Part shown: piece by piece, positions 27,724 through 38,142 of the stretch
How the letters are laid out: each line of letters opens with the position of its first letter
Position numbering within the stretch: position 1 is the stretch's first letter
From: Chionoecetes opilio
Lineage: Eukaryota > Arthropoda > Malacostraca > Decapoda > Majidae
NCBI GenBank assembly: GCA_016584305.1
Contig: JACEEZ010000110.1
Span: forward strand, 37,088-101,087
DNA: 64,000 bases
Direction of reading: 5' to 3'
Made by a program: the position numbers and the translations under genes
Notes under the pieces: model-generated
Databases searched by the model: none
What the model was told of the DNA's origin: nothing
What the model saw: the letters and a program-made list of their open reading frames with translations, nothing else

Positions 27724-28030
27724 CCAATAGGGCTGTAGACTAACTATCAAGATCCCGTTGTAAAGGCCCGTGATCTCGATCCAGATAGGTCAAACTGCCG
27801 GCCTGAGATTTCTGGCGACCAATTAGTGATATTATGGGTCCAGCCCAAACAAGCTAAATATGAGTGTTGCTATGTCGAATCACATATCAACACTCATATT
27901 TAGCTTGTTTGGGCGGGAATGATATCAATTATTGGTCGCTAAAAAACTCAGGCCTGCAGTTTGACCTATCTGGATCGAGATCACGTGCCCTTACAGAGGG
28001 ATCTTAATCCTTAGTCTACAGCCCTATTGG
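27724..28030. mobile_element. Foldback element inside gypsy gag
   Basis: Arms of about 143 bp (27724-27866 and 27885-28030) are inverted copies with some mismatches around an 18-nt loop. The outer ends are CCAATAGGGCTGTAGACTAA and TTAGTCTACAGCCCTATTGG. It interrupts the gag frame between a Gln-Pro-Asn stretch and the zinc knuckle. No target duplication could be fixed by eye. Confidence 0.75.
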
Positions 28031-28964
28031 GTTGACTTTCGCCTTTCATGGGTCTTGTATTTGTCTCTTTTGTATAGGGACGTGGCTCACAATGAGGCGG
28101 AGGGTGCTGTAATGGTTGACGCGGTGTTGCGGGTGGCTTCATAGGTGTAGCACTGTAGCACTCCTGTACCACGTCACCCAGCGTGCTAGTAGGGACAAGA
28201 GTGATGAGGCGTTGCACCAGCTCATTGTCTCGCACTCCCATCAAGATCACTTGCTTTAATTAACTGCGTCTCCTCACAGTCCTTACACTGTCCTTTGCAA
28301 GCCTCGACTGCCTCGGCTGCATTCTTCAGTCTAAGGTAGAAGTCGTCAACTTTCGCCCGTCAACTGTTAGCAACTGAAGAGCTCACAATGTCGTAGTGCC
28401 TCATTAGTCTGGGTTTTGACGTGTTTCTCTAAATTGTCCAGCACCTCCTTGACAGGGAGTGCGTCGTCTGGGGCCACATGTAGTATGTGACAACATACTA
28501 CATGTATGATGCAACACATACTGGGTTTCGAGAGAGGCACATGCAGAGCTGGATTAGTTGCTTGTTGAGTGGCAGGCTTGGGAAGTCGACCTTCGTAGAA
28601 TAATCCACCCACTTATGCCTCCATTCCCTGAAGTTTTGAAATGATACATCATAAGGGAAAGTTGGTGGTTGGTTGACGATCGACTTGGGTGGAGGTGGAC
28701 GTGGATAACGGCTAGGTGAGGTAGGTGGGGTGGTCGGGGGTGGTGAGAGCGGGTCTGCCGGTGTGCATATTCCCCAACTCTATGCGAGTATGTGGTTTCC
28801 CAGTGAAGACGCTTGGCTGTAGATCCGAAACTAACCATAGGATATTCTCGAAAATACCCTCATTGTGATTCCCACACGAAGTTACCATAGTTAACCCTTG
28901 TAACCTACCCTAACCTACTCGTAACCTAACGTAACCTAACCTGACGTGTTCAGGAGTAAACGCG

Positions 28965-29945
28965 AGGTAAATATATGCTAACGCAAGGTAGTTTCACCAC
29001 CCCCTCACCGCACAGGGGGACGTGACATCATGGAATATCCAGAGGGAGAGGAGGGGGGAAGAGAGATAGAGAAAGAAAATGAAGATTAATTATACTGTAT
29101 CCTAATGTAAATTATTATTCGGCTTTGTACAAACAGTAGTGGTAATTAATTCAGAACTAAAGTTGAACCATTGTTTACCATATATAACACTATAGTCGCC
29201 AGTCACTCGCCACTGCACTAATGTCGCCAGGCACATTATATTACGAATTTTAGCATCACTACAGACTTTTATGTGCCACTGAAGACATGTAGTGTGATGT
29301 ACATAATATAAACTACTGTGCATGCCTCTTCAATGGCACATAAATGTCTGTAGTGATGCTAAAATTCACAGTATATGGCACCTGGCGATAATAGTGCAGT
29401 GGCAAGTGACTGGCGACTATAGTGTTATCTACGGTAGGTGGTACATGATAATTTATAAGATATGATTTTTATTGGAAGTGATGGTATGTACTACAATGAT
29501 ATGGAGAAAATAATTGTGATATTTATCTAACAGGGGAAGGAATATAAGTGGCGACAGCTTGGCTACACAACTCTGCCGTGTTTTCTGTTCCTCATATTCC
29601 CCTCCACTCTCTCCTCTTCTCATACCTCCCCTGACTGTCTGTCTTCCTCCTTTCCCCGACTTTATCACTCATGCTATCTTGTGTGGTCTAATTAAGGGTG
29701 GTCTAATACAAACAGTGGGCATATTTGCAAAACAAAACTTGAAGCAACTACAAAAGATGTGTGGAGTGGACCCGACCCGCCAACGTCGGCGGACAAAGCC
29801 TGACTGAAGCCACTTCAAGCCAGCAGAAATTCAAACCCTGTTGGCGCGATTTTCCATGACGTCACGCATGGATGCGCACAACGGACCGATTTTGCCACAA
29901 CGCCCCCCCAACGTGAAACTACCTTGCGTTAGCATATATTTACCT
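28965..29945. mobile_element. 981-bp MITE with 33-bp perfect TIRs in gypsy gag
   Basis: The terminal repeats at 28965-28997 and 29913-29945 are perfect 33-bp inverted copies (outer bases AGGTAAATATATGCTAACGC). The interior is non-coding and carries a smaller palindrome (29185-29427). The gag frame runs into the right terminal repeat, which shows insertion into gag. No clear target duplication was found, so the class is open. Confidence 0.78.
29185..29427. repeat. Palindromic foldback, arms about 103 bp
   Basis: The ends TAACACTATAGTCGCCAGTC and GACTGGCGACTATAGTGTTA are inverted, and pairing continues for about 100 bp to a loop near 29290-29325. It is nested inside the 28965-29945 element. 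Confidence 0.8.
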
Positions 29946-30563
29946 TGCATACTGTTCCAGAAAACGGGAATATGCGGCCGGTGTGCTTGGCGGGCACAGC
30001 TGTGCTATGAGGGCTTGGAGACGAGCTGCCTCTTCCGTTGCACGGCGTTCTTCCCTCTCTACTCGACGCTCCTCTTCCTGGCGGAGACGCTCCTCCTCAC
30101 GACAGCGACGCTCCTCCTCACGACAGCGACACTCCTCTTCTTGGCGTAAACATTCCTGCTCGCGACAACGATGCTCCTCTTCCTCATAGCGACGTCTTTC
30201 CTCATCCTCCCTCCGATGGTGTTCCTCATCCTCGCAGCGACGTAACTCCATCCATCGCAGAAGAACTGTCATATCCATCGTGGATGGTGGCGTGGGGGCT
30301 GCGTGGCAGGGCGGGGAATCGGTGTCATAGATGGATGAGTCAAGGAGCAAGCTTTCACCGGCAGCATCTGTTTCCTGTTCCTTCGTCTCAGCATGACGGG
30401 CTTGACTTCTTGTCCTCCTTGGTTTGCCCATGCTGAGTGTTTGTGTTACTAGGGTAGTTAAAGAGTCACCAATCAGTGTGTGCGTGCAAGTGCAAGTGCT
30501 GGACTATGGGTGCGTGGTGCTGGGCAGCGCGGGTGTCACTCAACGCGCCGCTCTCAGGGCTTG

Positions 30564-30775
30564 AGCTATATTCAAGAATTTTTTACGATCCGTTGCACCG
30601 TGCGGCGACAGTCAAGAATAATTTGAAAACACTCGACTGGTTGTGTTGACCATGCATCACGCTCTGCCCTTATTCCATATTTCTTCCCAGACCATTACAG
30701 GTGAGTTTTCAACATAACCGAGAGTAACATACTTACCTTGTGAATGCACACGTGTCATATTTAAGGGGGTGTAGT
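30564..30775 (+). repeat. Truncated relative of the 16914-17557 MITE
   Basis: GCTATATTCAAGAA near its start and GTGAGTTTTCAACATAACCG further in match the left half of the MITE at 16914-17557. The order is the same and an internal deletion is present. The right end is missing. Confidence 0.65.
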
Positions 30776-32865
30776 CAGAGATATTCGAAGATTTCATGTA
30801 CATTGGCGAAAATCTGAGAAAATATTTTAAAGATATGTCTGTGATGGCGGCAACACTCCTACAAAGTCTTATGACTGTATCTGTTTTCTAAATATTTTTT
30901 TAAGAATATATTAGATAAAATATTGGCAACTTTTGTCAACACCCATGTGCATACATAACCTACTACATCTTGTAATAACCGTAAATTATCAATCGCGATT
31001 TTTTTCTCTTGCAATGAATTACGTTCTTGGATGGTTCTGACAACTTCTCACAGCAGCTAATAGTGAAACACGTCACGACACCCTCTCAGGGGATCCAAAA
31101 CCTTCAAGAAGCGAGGACGTCGCTTCCTGGTCCCTCCCTCCCTGACACGCTACCCTCGTAATAACGCTTATTCCTGCTCGTAGCAAGGCTTAGTCCTGCT
31201 ATCACCATGGTTGGGGTAAAAAAGATGAGAAAGAGTGCAGAGAATGCCCGTAAATGGAAGAAGAGAAGGCTGGAGGAGGAAATTATTGATTAGTAAAGTC
31301 ATTGATTATAACATTGGGTACCAGGAAGGATTTGTTCTATCTCTACTTAGAGAACCGCGCACACGTCTACAACAGTTAGCCCTCGAACAAAAAGACAGAA
31401 TACGGGAGCAGGATTGATGCAACAGAAAGTGTAAACAAGCCAAGGAACCTAGGGGTGATTGAGACCGGGGACTTTTAAAAATTGTGGGGCGTAAAGTTTA
31501 AATGTCCTCTCCTGTAAAATCAAGGTTTTTCTCCTTTCATTAGCTATATAATCCATTAATATTTGACCGATTATATTTTTCATTTTTTATTTCTAAAGAT
31601 AAAACTTTGTACATTATTTTCGTTAGAGACAATTAAAGATAGCTGGGAGTGATGATTTTGTATAATTTTTCTTCCACAATTTTACATGATTTTTTCAGTG
31701 TTCGAAAAGAAAAAATCATAATAAAAACAAGAGGAGATGAAAGAAAATTATCTTAACCAAGTTGTTACCAAGGTTCAAATCTCTCATTTCGCACCTAACT
31801 GAATGATATGGTAAGCTATGGTTCAATGTCAATTTTTTTTTAAAGATTGCTTATTTTTTTACTAATTATATTCACTACACTGGATATAAACATTGAAATG
31901 AAATAAGTTATGGTGGAATTATACTCTATTGGAAATGGTAAATATACATAAGTTCACCAGTGAAATTGAAAGAAACCTGATGTCACCTTCACCTATTGTC
32001 ACACGGACGCTTGAGCCACACCACGGGGCTCGTAAGATGAGGGAGGGCGTCACCGCACCAGCGTCTGTGACTAGGGTGACCGGCGCATGGGGATGAGGAG
32101 ACTGCTTCCCATCACACTGTCTGTCCCCGCCAGAATCATCAGACACCTCTCGGGTCACATGGACCGATTGGACCGTGGGCCACACCTACTCGAGGCACCG
32201 TCGATAGAGAGGGTCCTGCTCCATCTGCCTCTCTCAGTCACGTTCTTCTTTCTCGTCTCCTCGTCTTGCGAGCCGAAACTGAAGTGTGTGCTCGTGGCTT
32301 CGGGTCTGGTTCAGCATACCTTAATACTAAATCGCAATTGCAGTTATAGTTCCACCGCCATGACTTAACAACAATCATCAGTTAAACGTCTCTGCTAGTC
32401 GACTGTATCTTGACAGAGTTGTTTTTAGAGTGCAAGCTGCAGCTACTCACTTGTGTAATTGAAACACTAAGGGATATATGGACAGAGAGGAAACGGGGAG
32501 TTTCAATGATAAGCCTGCAGCACCCCTTCCATCCCCGTAAGTACCTTTCCAGGAGTATTTCATCATTGAGGCAGGTGTCTGATTCTGGTGATGTGAACTT
32601 TTGGATGTTTATAACTTAATTAGAACTATGTCTTTCTTATGAACTATAAGTAGTACAACTATGGGTACTATAATGTAATTTGAAGGGAATAACAGCATAT
32701 AGGAAAGGGATACAGGAAGCATTGAGTAAACATAAATGATAAGCCAGCACATTAACTTTTCAAAACTTTAACAATAATACAATAAACATCTATTCAGATA
32801 TTTGAGTGCATATGATTAATACTATACATTAACTTAGTAACAAACACAACCTCAGTTCATCTTAC
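30776..32865. other. LPCAT intron DNA without recognised features
   Basis: Two short plus-strand frames occur near 31207-31420, one starting MVGVKKMRKSAENARKWKKR, separated by a stop. They resemble no family recognised here. The rest is AT-rich non-coding sequence with a GC-richer patch at 31980-32300. Confidence 0.4.
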
Positions 32866-33106
32866 CATATGTGATGTAGCCTTTATAATTTCGGTCTGCT
32901 TTTTTGAAAATGCAGGTTATTTCTTCAGGAGTCATGTCAAGGGAGGTTTGAAGAGCCTTTATAGCATCATCAAGAAAAATATGTCCCTTGCCTGCATGGT
33001 CCAATAGTTTGAAGCCCCATTTCAAGGTGTCTTCTGTATTGGCAGGTTTAGAGTATTGGTAATAGCCCATTAAATACTTTCTGAAATCAATGGCTCCAGA
33101 GTTGTC
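32866..33106 (-). CDS. LPCAT: LPCAT-family acyltransferase, EF-hand exon 2
   Basis: The acceptor TTCCTGATTTTCAG precedes 33106 and the donor GTAAGA follows 32866. The exon starts in phase 0 and ends with one base of a split codon. It encodes 80 residues: the end of EF loop 1 (DNSGAIDFRK), then SKPANTEDTLKWGFKLLD matching the SNTEE..FKLFD region of animal LPCATs, loop 2 (DHAGKGHIFLDD), and loop 3 up to DRNYKGYITY. Loops 1 and 2 lack acidic residues at key calcium positions (Lys at position 12 of loop 1; Ala and Lys at positions 3 and 5 of loop 2). Calcium binding is therefore probably weak. It is separated from the next upstream exon by a 273-bp intron. Confidence 0.88.
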
Positions 33107-33379
33107 CTGAAAATCAGGAACATAATCAGAAAACTCCAACTTGATGAAGTGATTGGTCATTGGAATAAAAGTAAAGAATTGATGTCTACCCAAAGTCCCC
33201 AGGGGGAATTACTGTCATGGGCATTCCCTTGATTTAGTTCCCATGAACAAGCATTAAGAACACACTAGACTATCAAGAGTAAGATGCTGATGGAAAGGAT
33301 TAAATAGTGTTTTGTTCAAAACTACAGTTAACATGGATGAATAAGAAATATAATGCATGTAATAGAATAAATTTCTTAC

Positions 33380-33533
33380 CTTATCGTATAATTTGAATAG
33401 TTCTATAACTGCTGGCTCAGAGTCGGGTATTCCTAAGTATTTGGCAAAATCTGACAGAGTGATCAGTCCATCACTAATGGCAATGTCTGCATAATGATTT
33501 AGAAGCTCCTCTTCTACACTCTTGAAATTCAAA
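33380..33533 (-). CDS. LPCAT: LPCAT-family acyltransferase, EF-hand exon 1
   Basis: The acceptor AATGTTTCAG precedes 33533 and the donor GTAAGA follows 33380. The first base completes the Gly codon left open by exon 57451-57576, and the exon ends in phase 0. Its 51 complete codons include VEEELLNHYADIAISDGLIT and LSDFAKYLGIPDSE. The second matches the EEFAKYLKLPVSD stretch of vertebrate LPCAT1/2. It ends ELFKLYDK, the first residues of EF loop 1, which continues in the next exon. The methionine-initiated frame seen here is not a real start: coding runs in from the upstream exon. Confidence 0.88.
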
Positions 33534-33920
33534 CTGAAACATTGAATACAATAATAAAAACATGTAACATATGTTCAAATAGATATATGTACAATTAATA
33601 AAGACTAATAATTGCATCATCATGAAGACTTCCTACATGTAAGCATGACAGCCTTTTTTACATCTACCTAGTGGTGACTTTTCAGTTGTTAAATATTTAG
33701 CAATCTCTCTACTAGAGACCATATTTTAACCTCTTTAATAAAGGCGGGCAAAAAAGAGCACTTCACCCCATACCCATGAAGGCTGCAATCGCCAAAATTT
33801 GAAATACCACCACTGAAAATAACCAAATTTGCCATAAAACTAAACATAATCATCATGTATTTTAGATCAAAAAATGAGGAATTTAAAGGTGCACAAAGAG
33901 AAACAAATTAATTTATGATC
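33534..33920. other. LPCAT intron DNA, nothing recognised
   Basis: AT-rich intron sequence lies upstream of the exon, with a pyrimidine stretch near the acceptor. No repeat family or frame is evident. Confidence 0.5.
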
Positions 33921-34545
33921 TTAACCCTTTCACGTCACCATTGTCATTCAATTTTTGTTGTCCCGCGTAAACCCATTGTCACCCGAAATGTCACGCGCGG
34001 GAAAAAAGTTGTACTTCCACCGCGTCTAGAAACTAAACTATCAAAGGTATCGAGTTCAATTATGTTTTGTTTTTAAGCTAATATCATTTCCTATATCATA
34101 CAATGTTAAAAAAATACGCTAGCGTGAAAATAACTTACAAAACCTCGAGTTAGAAGTGAAAAAAAAAAAATAATAACACCTTGCGGCAAAAAATAATATG
34201 CCAAAAATCAACTTATCATCATAAAAGATTTTTCTACATTCCATGACATAGTTGAATAAATTTCCTTTCCAATGAAGTATAATATATTATAATTCGCTCA
34301 AAAATAAAGCCATACAACGAAGTGAAAGATAGCGTATTTTTTTTTTTTAATAAATATATTGTATAATATAATATTATACAATATTATATTATACAAAATA
34401 TATTTTAATATAATATATTGTAATTCGCTCCAACGGTCAAGTGAATCTCACGTCAACCGCGCGCTTTTTAAGATTTTTAATATATATTTTAAAATATTAT
34501 TTTTGGATGACGCTCAAAGACGTCATTTGTACGTGAAAGGGTTAA
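33921..34545. mobile_element. TTAA-flanked piggyBac-like MITE 3
   Basis: TTAA (33921-33924) is followed by CCCTTTCACGT, and ACGTGAAAGGG precedes TTAA (34542-34545). The interior is AT-rich and non-coding. The TTAA duplication plus CCCT ends point to piggyBac mobilisation. It lies in the 23.9-kb LPCAT intron. Confidence 0.75.
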
Positions 34546-34775
34546 GATGGATGGGGTACATAAAGATATAAGTAAACTTGCGGTACCCAGTAGATGACAT
34601 GTAATCACTGAATTGTATTCTCTTATATTAGTACTGAAAGGTAGAAAGGCTTGTGGGGAAAAGTGGAGGAGAGGGAGGAAAGAAGAGTGTGGAGCGGAAA
34701 ATACCTCACTGCTTCACACAAGCTTGGACATGACGGAGTATGGTTGTTGGGGGGAAGGCGGGGAGGGACATGTAA

Positions 34776-35125
34776 AGGTCCGTTCACATCTTCACGACTC
34801 GACGGCGACCAGTCACGACTTGCTGAGTCATGCTGTGGTCGGCGCCGGTCGTCATGTGGGTTGGCGTCAGGCCCAGACCGTCGCCGTCAGGTCGTGAAAG
34901 TCGTGAAGGGGCGCAAGGGTGGTCCCGACTGTGTGGTGCATGCATGTTCTATACACTCGGGGCGGGTCTGCGACTCAAAATTTAACGGAAAGAGTCGACT
35001 CCGTGCTGGGACTCGTCGCCGAAGGGTCCAAGACTGGCGCCGACCAGTCGGGGCCGTGCTGCGACTAAAGCACGTGTTATTTTAGCGTGGGAAAGATCGA
35101 TATTTCCCACGCTTTCTCCCTTTCG

Positions 35126-35190
<65 letters not shown>

Positions 35191-36084
35191 AGAAAAGCTG
35201 AAATTTTCGAGATATTTATTGTTATTATTATTATCGTCATCATTATCCACTATAAATAGAGAAGTATCTTTAGTGCAGTATCTTTAGCGCTATACTGCTT
35301 CCGCAGTATCTTTAGTGCCTTGGTGATTGTTATCACCATGTCGTAGTTATTGTGTTCAATTAATAACATTTGGAGGCACATAAGTATTTGTGGCCTAGTC
35401 AAGGTGGGCAAGTGTGTGGACAACATTGTGACCGACATCGGTAGCATGGTTCACTACACAAACGAAAGTTGAAAAGTGGTGTATAGGAGATGGGCCAGAT
35501 CGCTGCCCACATCTACAACCACTCGGCGTCAGTCGCATCATGGCTGGGAACAGTTGCAGCATGACGGCAACCGTGGGTTTGAGTCGTGCTGCAACTGTCG
35601 GCAAATGTTGCCGCATGACGCCAACTCAAAGTTGACCTTTAAATTTTCAAATACCCCTATAGTTTACAACTATCGCTGACAATCGCAGACTAGTCGCCTA
35701 ACTACGGCAAACCGTCGGCTAAACGCGCCGACTACGGTCGGTGGAGGGGCTTGCCATATCCGGTGTCAGTCGCAGCACGGCTGGGAACAGTTGTCACATA
35801 AAGGCAACCGTGGTTGCCGTCGTGCTGCGACTGTCGGTGACTGTCGTTGCATGACGGCAACCCAATATTGGCGGTTAAATCCACTTTAGTCCACGACTGT
35901 CCGCGACTATCGCCGACAATCGCGGACTAGTCGCCGACTAGTAGCCTAGTTACGGCAACCCGAGCCAACCACCCCGATTTTGGAGCTTCAGCCCCCCAAA
36001 ATCGGCTGCAGTCGGCACCGACTGGATGACTCAGCAAGTCGTGACCAGTCGACGACGCGAGTCGTGGAGATGTGAACGGGCCTT
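34776..36084. mobile_element. Harbinger-like MITE rich in GTCG/CGAC motifs
   Basis: The left end AGGTCCGTTCACATCTTCAC is mirrored by GAGATGTGAACGGGCCTT at the right. TAA occurs at both borders (34773-34775 and 36085-36087) as a candidate PIF/Harbinger target duplication. The interior is dense in repeated GTCGCCGACT and GTCGTGCTGCGACT motifs on both strands. It has a GA microsatellite at about 35131-35187. No transposase is present. Confidence 0.7.
35131..35187 (+). repeat. GA microsatellite
   Basis: About 28 GA units lie inside the Harbinger-like MITE. Confidence 0.95.
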
Positions 36085-36118
36085 TAATAAAGGGGTGGAG
36101 TCTTGTGTGTGTATTTAC

Positions 36119-36486
36119 CTAGTTGTGATATACGGGAAATGAGTTACACTCTTGGGGTCCCGTCTCCTTGTCTCAATTGGTCAATCTTTAATTTAAAAGC
36201 ATGAATACTTATGTCATCTTTAATTTCAGTGTCCAGGCTATTCCAGATATCGATGCCCTATTTCCCAATTTGCCCAATTTTCCTATTCCACCAATGGGAA
36301 AACTGTATTACTTGATGTCTTTCAAGCACCTTGTCTTCTTAAGTTTGTTCGTATGACCTCTTATGGCCCTTAATGTACATACATGTCTTCTTTGTCATTT
36401 CTCTCCATTCCAGAAATAGCTCTATACATTGCTATCAAGTCTCCTATTTTTCTTCATTCTTCCAATGATGGCAACCCCAATAGAAT
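36119..36486 (-). repeat. 3' fragment of a non-LTR retrotransposon
   Basis: On the minus strand, broken frames encode GDLIAMYRAISGMEKNDKED. This parallels GDFIAVYRALMGLEKIDRED in the reverse-transcriptase fragment at 63206-64000. The 36119-36180 part (tatttacctagttgtgatat) looks like the 3' UTR of such an element. Only a short decayed piece remains. Confidence 0.6.
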
Positions 36487-37077
36487 ATCAGCTCCTGAAT
36501 ATCATAAATCAATGACATACGCCATATATCATATGTTTAGAATCTAGCGAAACCATTTATCATAGTCGCCTGCTAAATATAGCGTCATTGTTTCTTTAAA
36601 ATGGTTATATAATCAGTAAATTCATCCCTTGACCACGTATAGATAAATACTTCTTACACCATGTTTATAACATGTTTAGGGCAGTGACACAGAGAGAAAT
36701 GTAGTAATTTATTCCCGAAAATAAGGCATATAGATGTACAGTTGAGCCGTATCTGTGTAAACACAGGACAGACTTGCCAGAGGGCGATGTTTTCGATCTA
36801 AAAGCTGTTTGTACAAAGTTGGTGAGGAACAATATGCCCTCGCACGGTCTACTCGGAATTTCCTAATCAGCTGTGTATCACTCAGCTCACTCAACACATC
36901 CCTATGTGGGCGAATATTCCTTCACCGAGGTTGTTATTGTGTTTCGGCCCTGTTGCCTGTGTGACCGTATATCATAGCCGCGGGACCGTATATCATAGTC
37001 GCGCTAGAACACCGTGAACCCACTCTTAGCCTCCTGCGCGGTTTGTGATACTCACCCCCCAATTTATGATATTCGCC

Positions 37078-37078
<1 letters not shown>
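36487..37078. other. Intron DNA, nothing recognised
   Basis: No reading frame, terminal repeat or repeat family could be assigned. A weak repeat of ACCGTATATCATAG.CGCG occurs twice near 36963-37005. Confidence 0.4.
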
Positions 37079-37146
<68 letters not shown>

Positions 37147-37151
37147 TTAAA

Positions 37152-37235
<84 letters not shown>
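37079..37235. repeat. AT microsatellite
   Basis: This AT tract opens the second transposon array. It contains a short TTTTAAAA patch. Confidence 0.95.
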
Positions 37236-37237
<2 letters not shown>

Positions 37238-37239
<2 letters not shown>

Positions 37240-37285
37240 GTCAAACCTCGAGTAACGGGCTTCGGATGTAACGGACTCCATTTGC

Positions 37286-37327
<42 letters not shown>

Positions 37328-38033
37328 ATATTAGACCGCTTATCGCCGCTCAAATTGTCAACTCAACATAATTGTATTATTTTCTCATTTCACTTTGGAA
37401 TGCTTGGGTTTTAAGGAGTTTTGATGTATCACATATTAAGATATAATATTATAAGGAAGGAGCCTGTGTTGCTAGTGATTTAGTGGTAAAAGGTGTGTGT
37501 TGTTTAAAATAGTGACTATTAGTGTTATGACGTGGCCGCTGCTACGTCTCCCTGTCACCTAAACACCTAAATCACCCTTATCTAAGTTAACACGCAGTGC
37601 TACACTGACCTAAATAGTGACACGTGTATAGAACTGCACTTCACAACCATATAATATATATAATAATGAGCATTAGTCATGATAATAAGCAATACCTTTA
37701 GCAGCCACGGCTGAATCTGGCTCGTTGTAATTTGTTTACCTTTCACTAGAGCTTGAGCTTGACTAGCTAGACGGTCTGGTTGTGATTGTGATTATTTCTC
37801 ATTTATTTCACGTGTAGGAGCGGACCAAATTCAGCGTGTAGTGCCAGTCACTGTTTACCCCGCAATATAGCTACACAGTCTGGTTGTGTTTGTGATTATT
37901 TCTCATTCATTTCAAAAATTTTCCGTTTTTTTCATATATTTTTCCACCCTTGGGAAAATACCCGCTATAACGAACAATCGGCTTTAAAGGACAACTCCTC
38001 CCCCCTTTAGTCCGTTATATCGAGGTTTGACTG
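37238..38033. mobile_element. CAGTCAAACCTCGA MITE (Tigger-like)
   Basis: The ends CAGTCAAACCTCGAGTAACG and CGTTATATCGAGGTTTGACTG (first 14 bases perfect) are flanked by TA (37236-37237 and 38034-38035). The 0.8-kb interior has no protein match. TIR style and TA target fit pogo/Tigger. Confidence 0.82.
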
Positions 38034-38035
<2 letters not shown>

Positions 38036-38064
<29 letters not shown>

Positions 38065-38090
38065 TATTTTATTTTATATATATATTTTAT

Positions 38091-38138
<48 letters not shown>
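38036..38138. repeat. AT microsatellite
   Basis: An AT tract lies between two TIR elements. Confidence 0.95.

Positions 38139-38142
<4 letters not shown>

Larger units (their letters stand above)
27560..30431 (-). pseudogene. gypsy gag remnant with zinc knuckle
   Basis: The N-terminal part (29950-30431) starts MGKPRRTRSQARH and continues into a Glu/Arg-rich coiled coil. It is cut by the 981-bp element 28965-29945. Gag resumes at about 28300-28838 with the PYDVSFQNFREWRHKWVDY segment in a shifted frame. It continues with RDNELVQRLITLVPTSTLGD (about 28175-28240). After the 307-bp foldback 27724-28030, CNSCGRVHKEKQC (about 27680-27720) forms a C-x2-C-x3-H-x4-C knuckle. Gag would package the RNA in a virus-like particle. 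It has several frame changes. Confidence 0.7.
25070..30560 (-). mobile_element. Decayed Ty3/gypsy retrotransposon
   Basis: On the minus strand gag, zinc knuckle, protease, reverse transcriptase, RNase H and the start of integrase follow in the standard gypsy order. No LTR was found. The 3' part ends inside integrase next to a G-rich run at 25063-25090. Upstream of gag (about 30460) GATTGGTGACTCTTTAAC could be a primer-binding region, but this is weak. Stops, frameshifts and two large insertions (27724-28030 and 28965-29945) show a dead copy. It lies in the last LPCAT intron, in the same orientation as the gene. Confidence 0.85.

Noticed and set aside
31207..31417. A small gene with a Lys/Arg-rich start (MVGVKKMRKSAENARKW).
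   Set aside because: The frame stops after 28 codons and the next frame is unrelated. No homology was recognised and it lies in an intron on the opposite strand.
32852..33193. A stand-alone EF-hand protein starting at a methionine near 33193.
   Set aside because: The methionine-led part lies in an intron. The AG acceptor at 33107-33108 and matching phases show it is an internal LPCAT exon.
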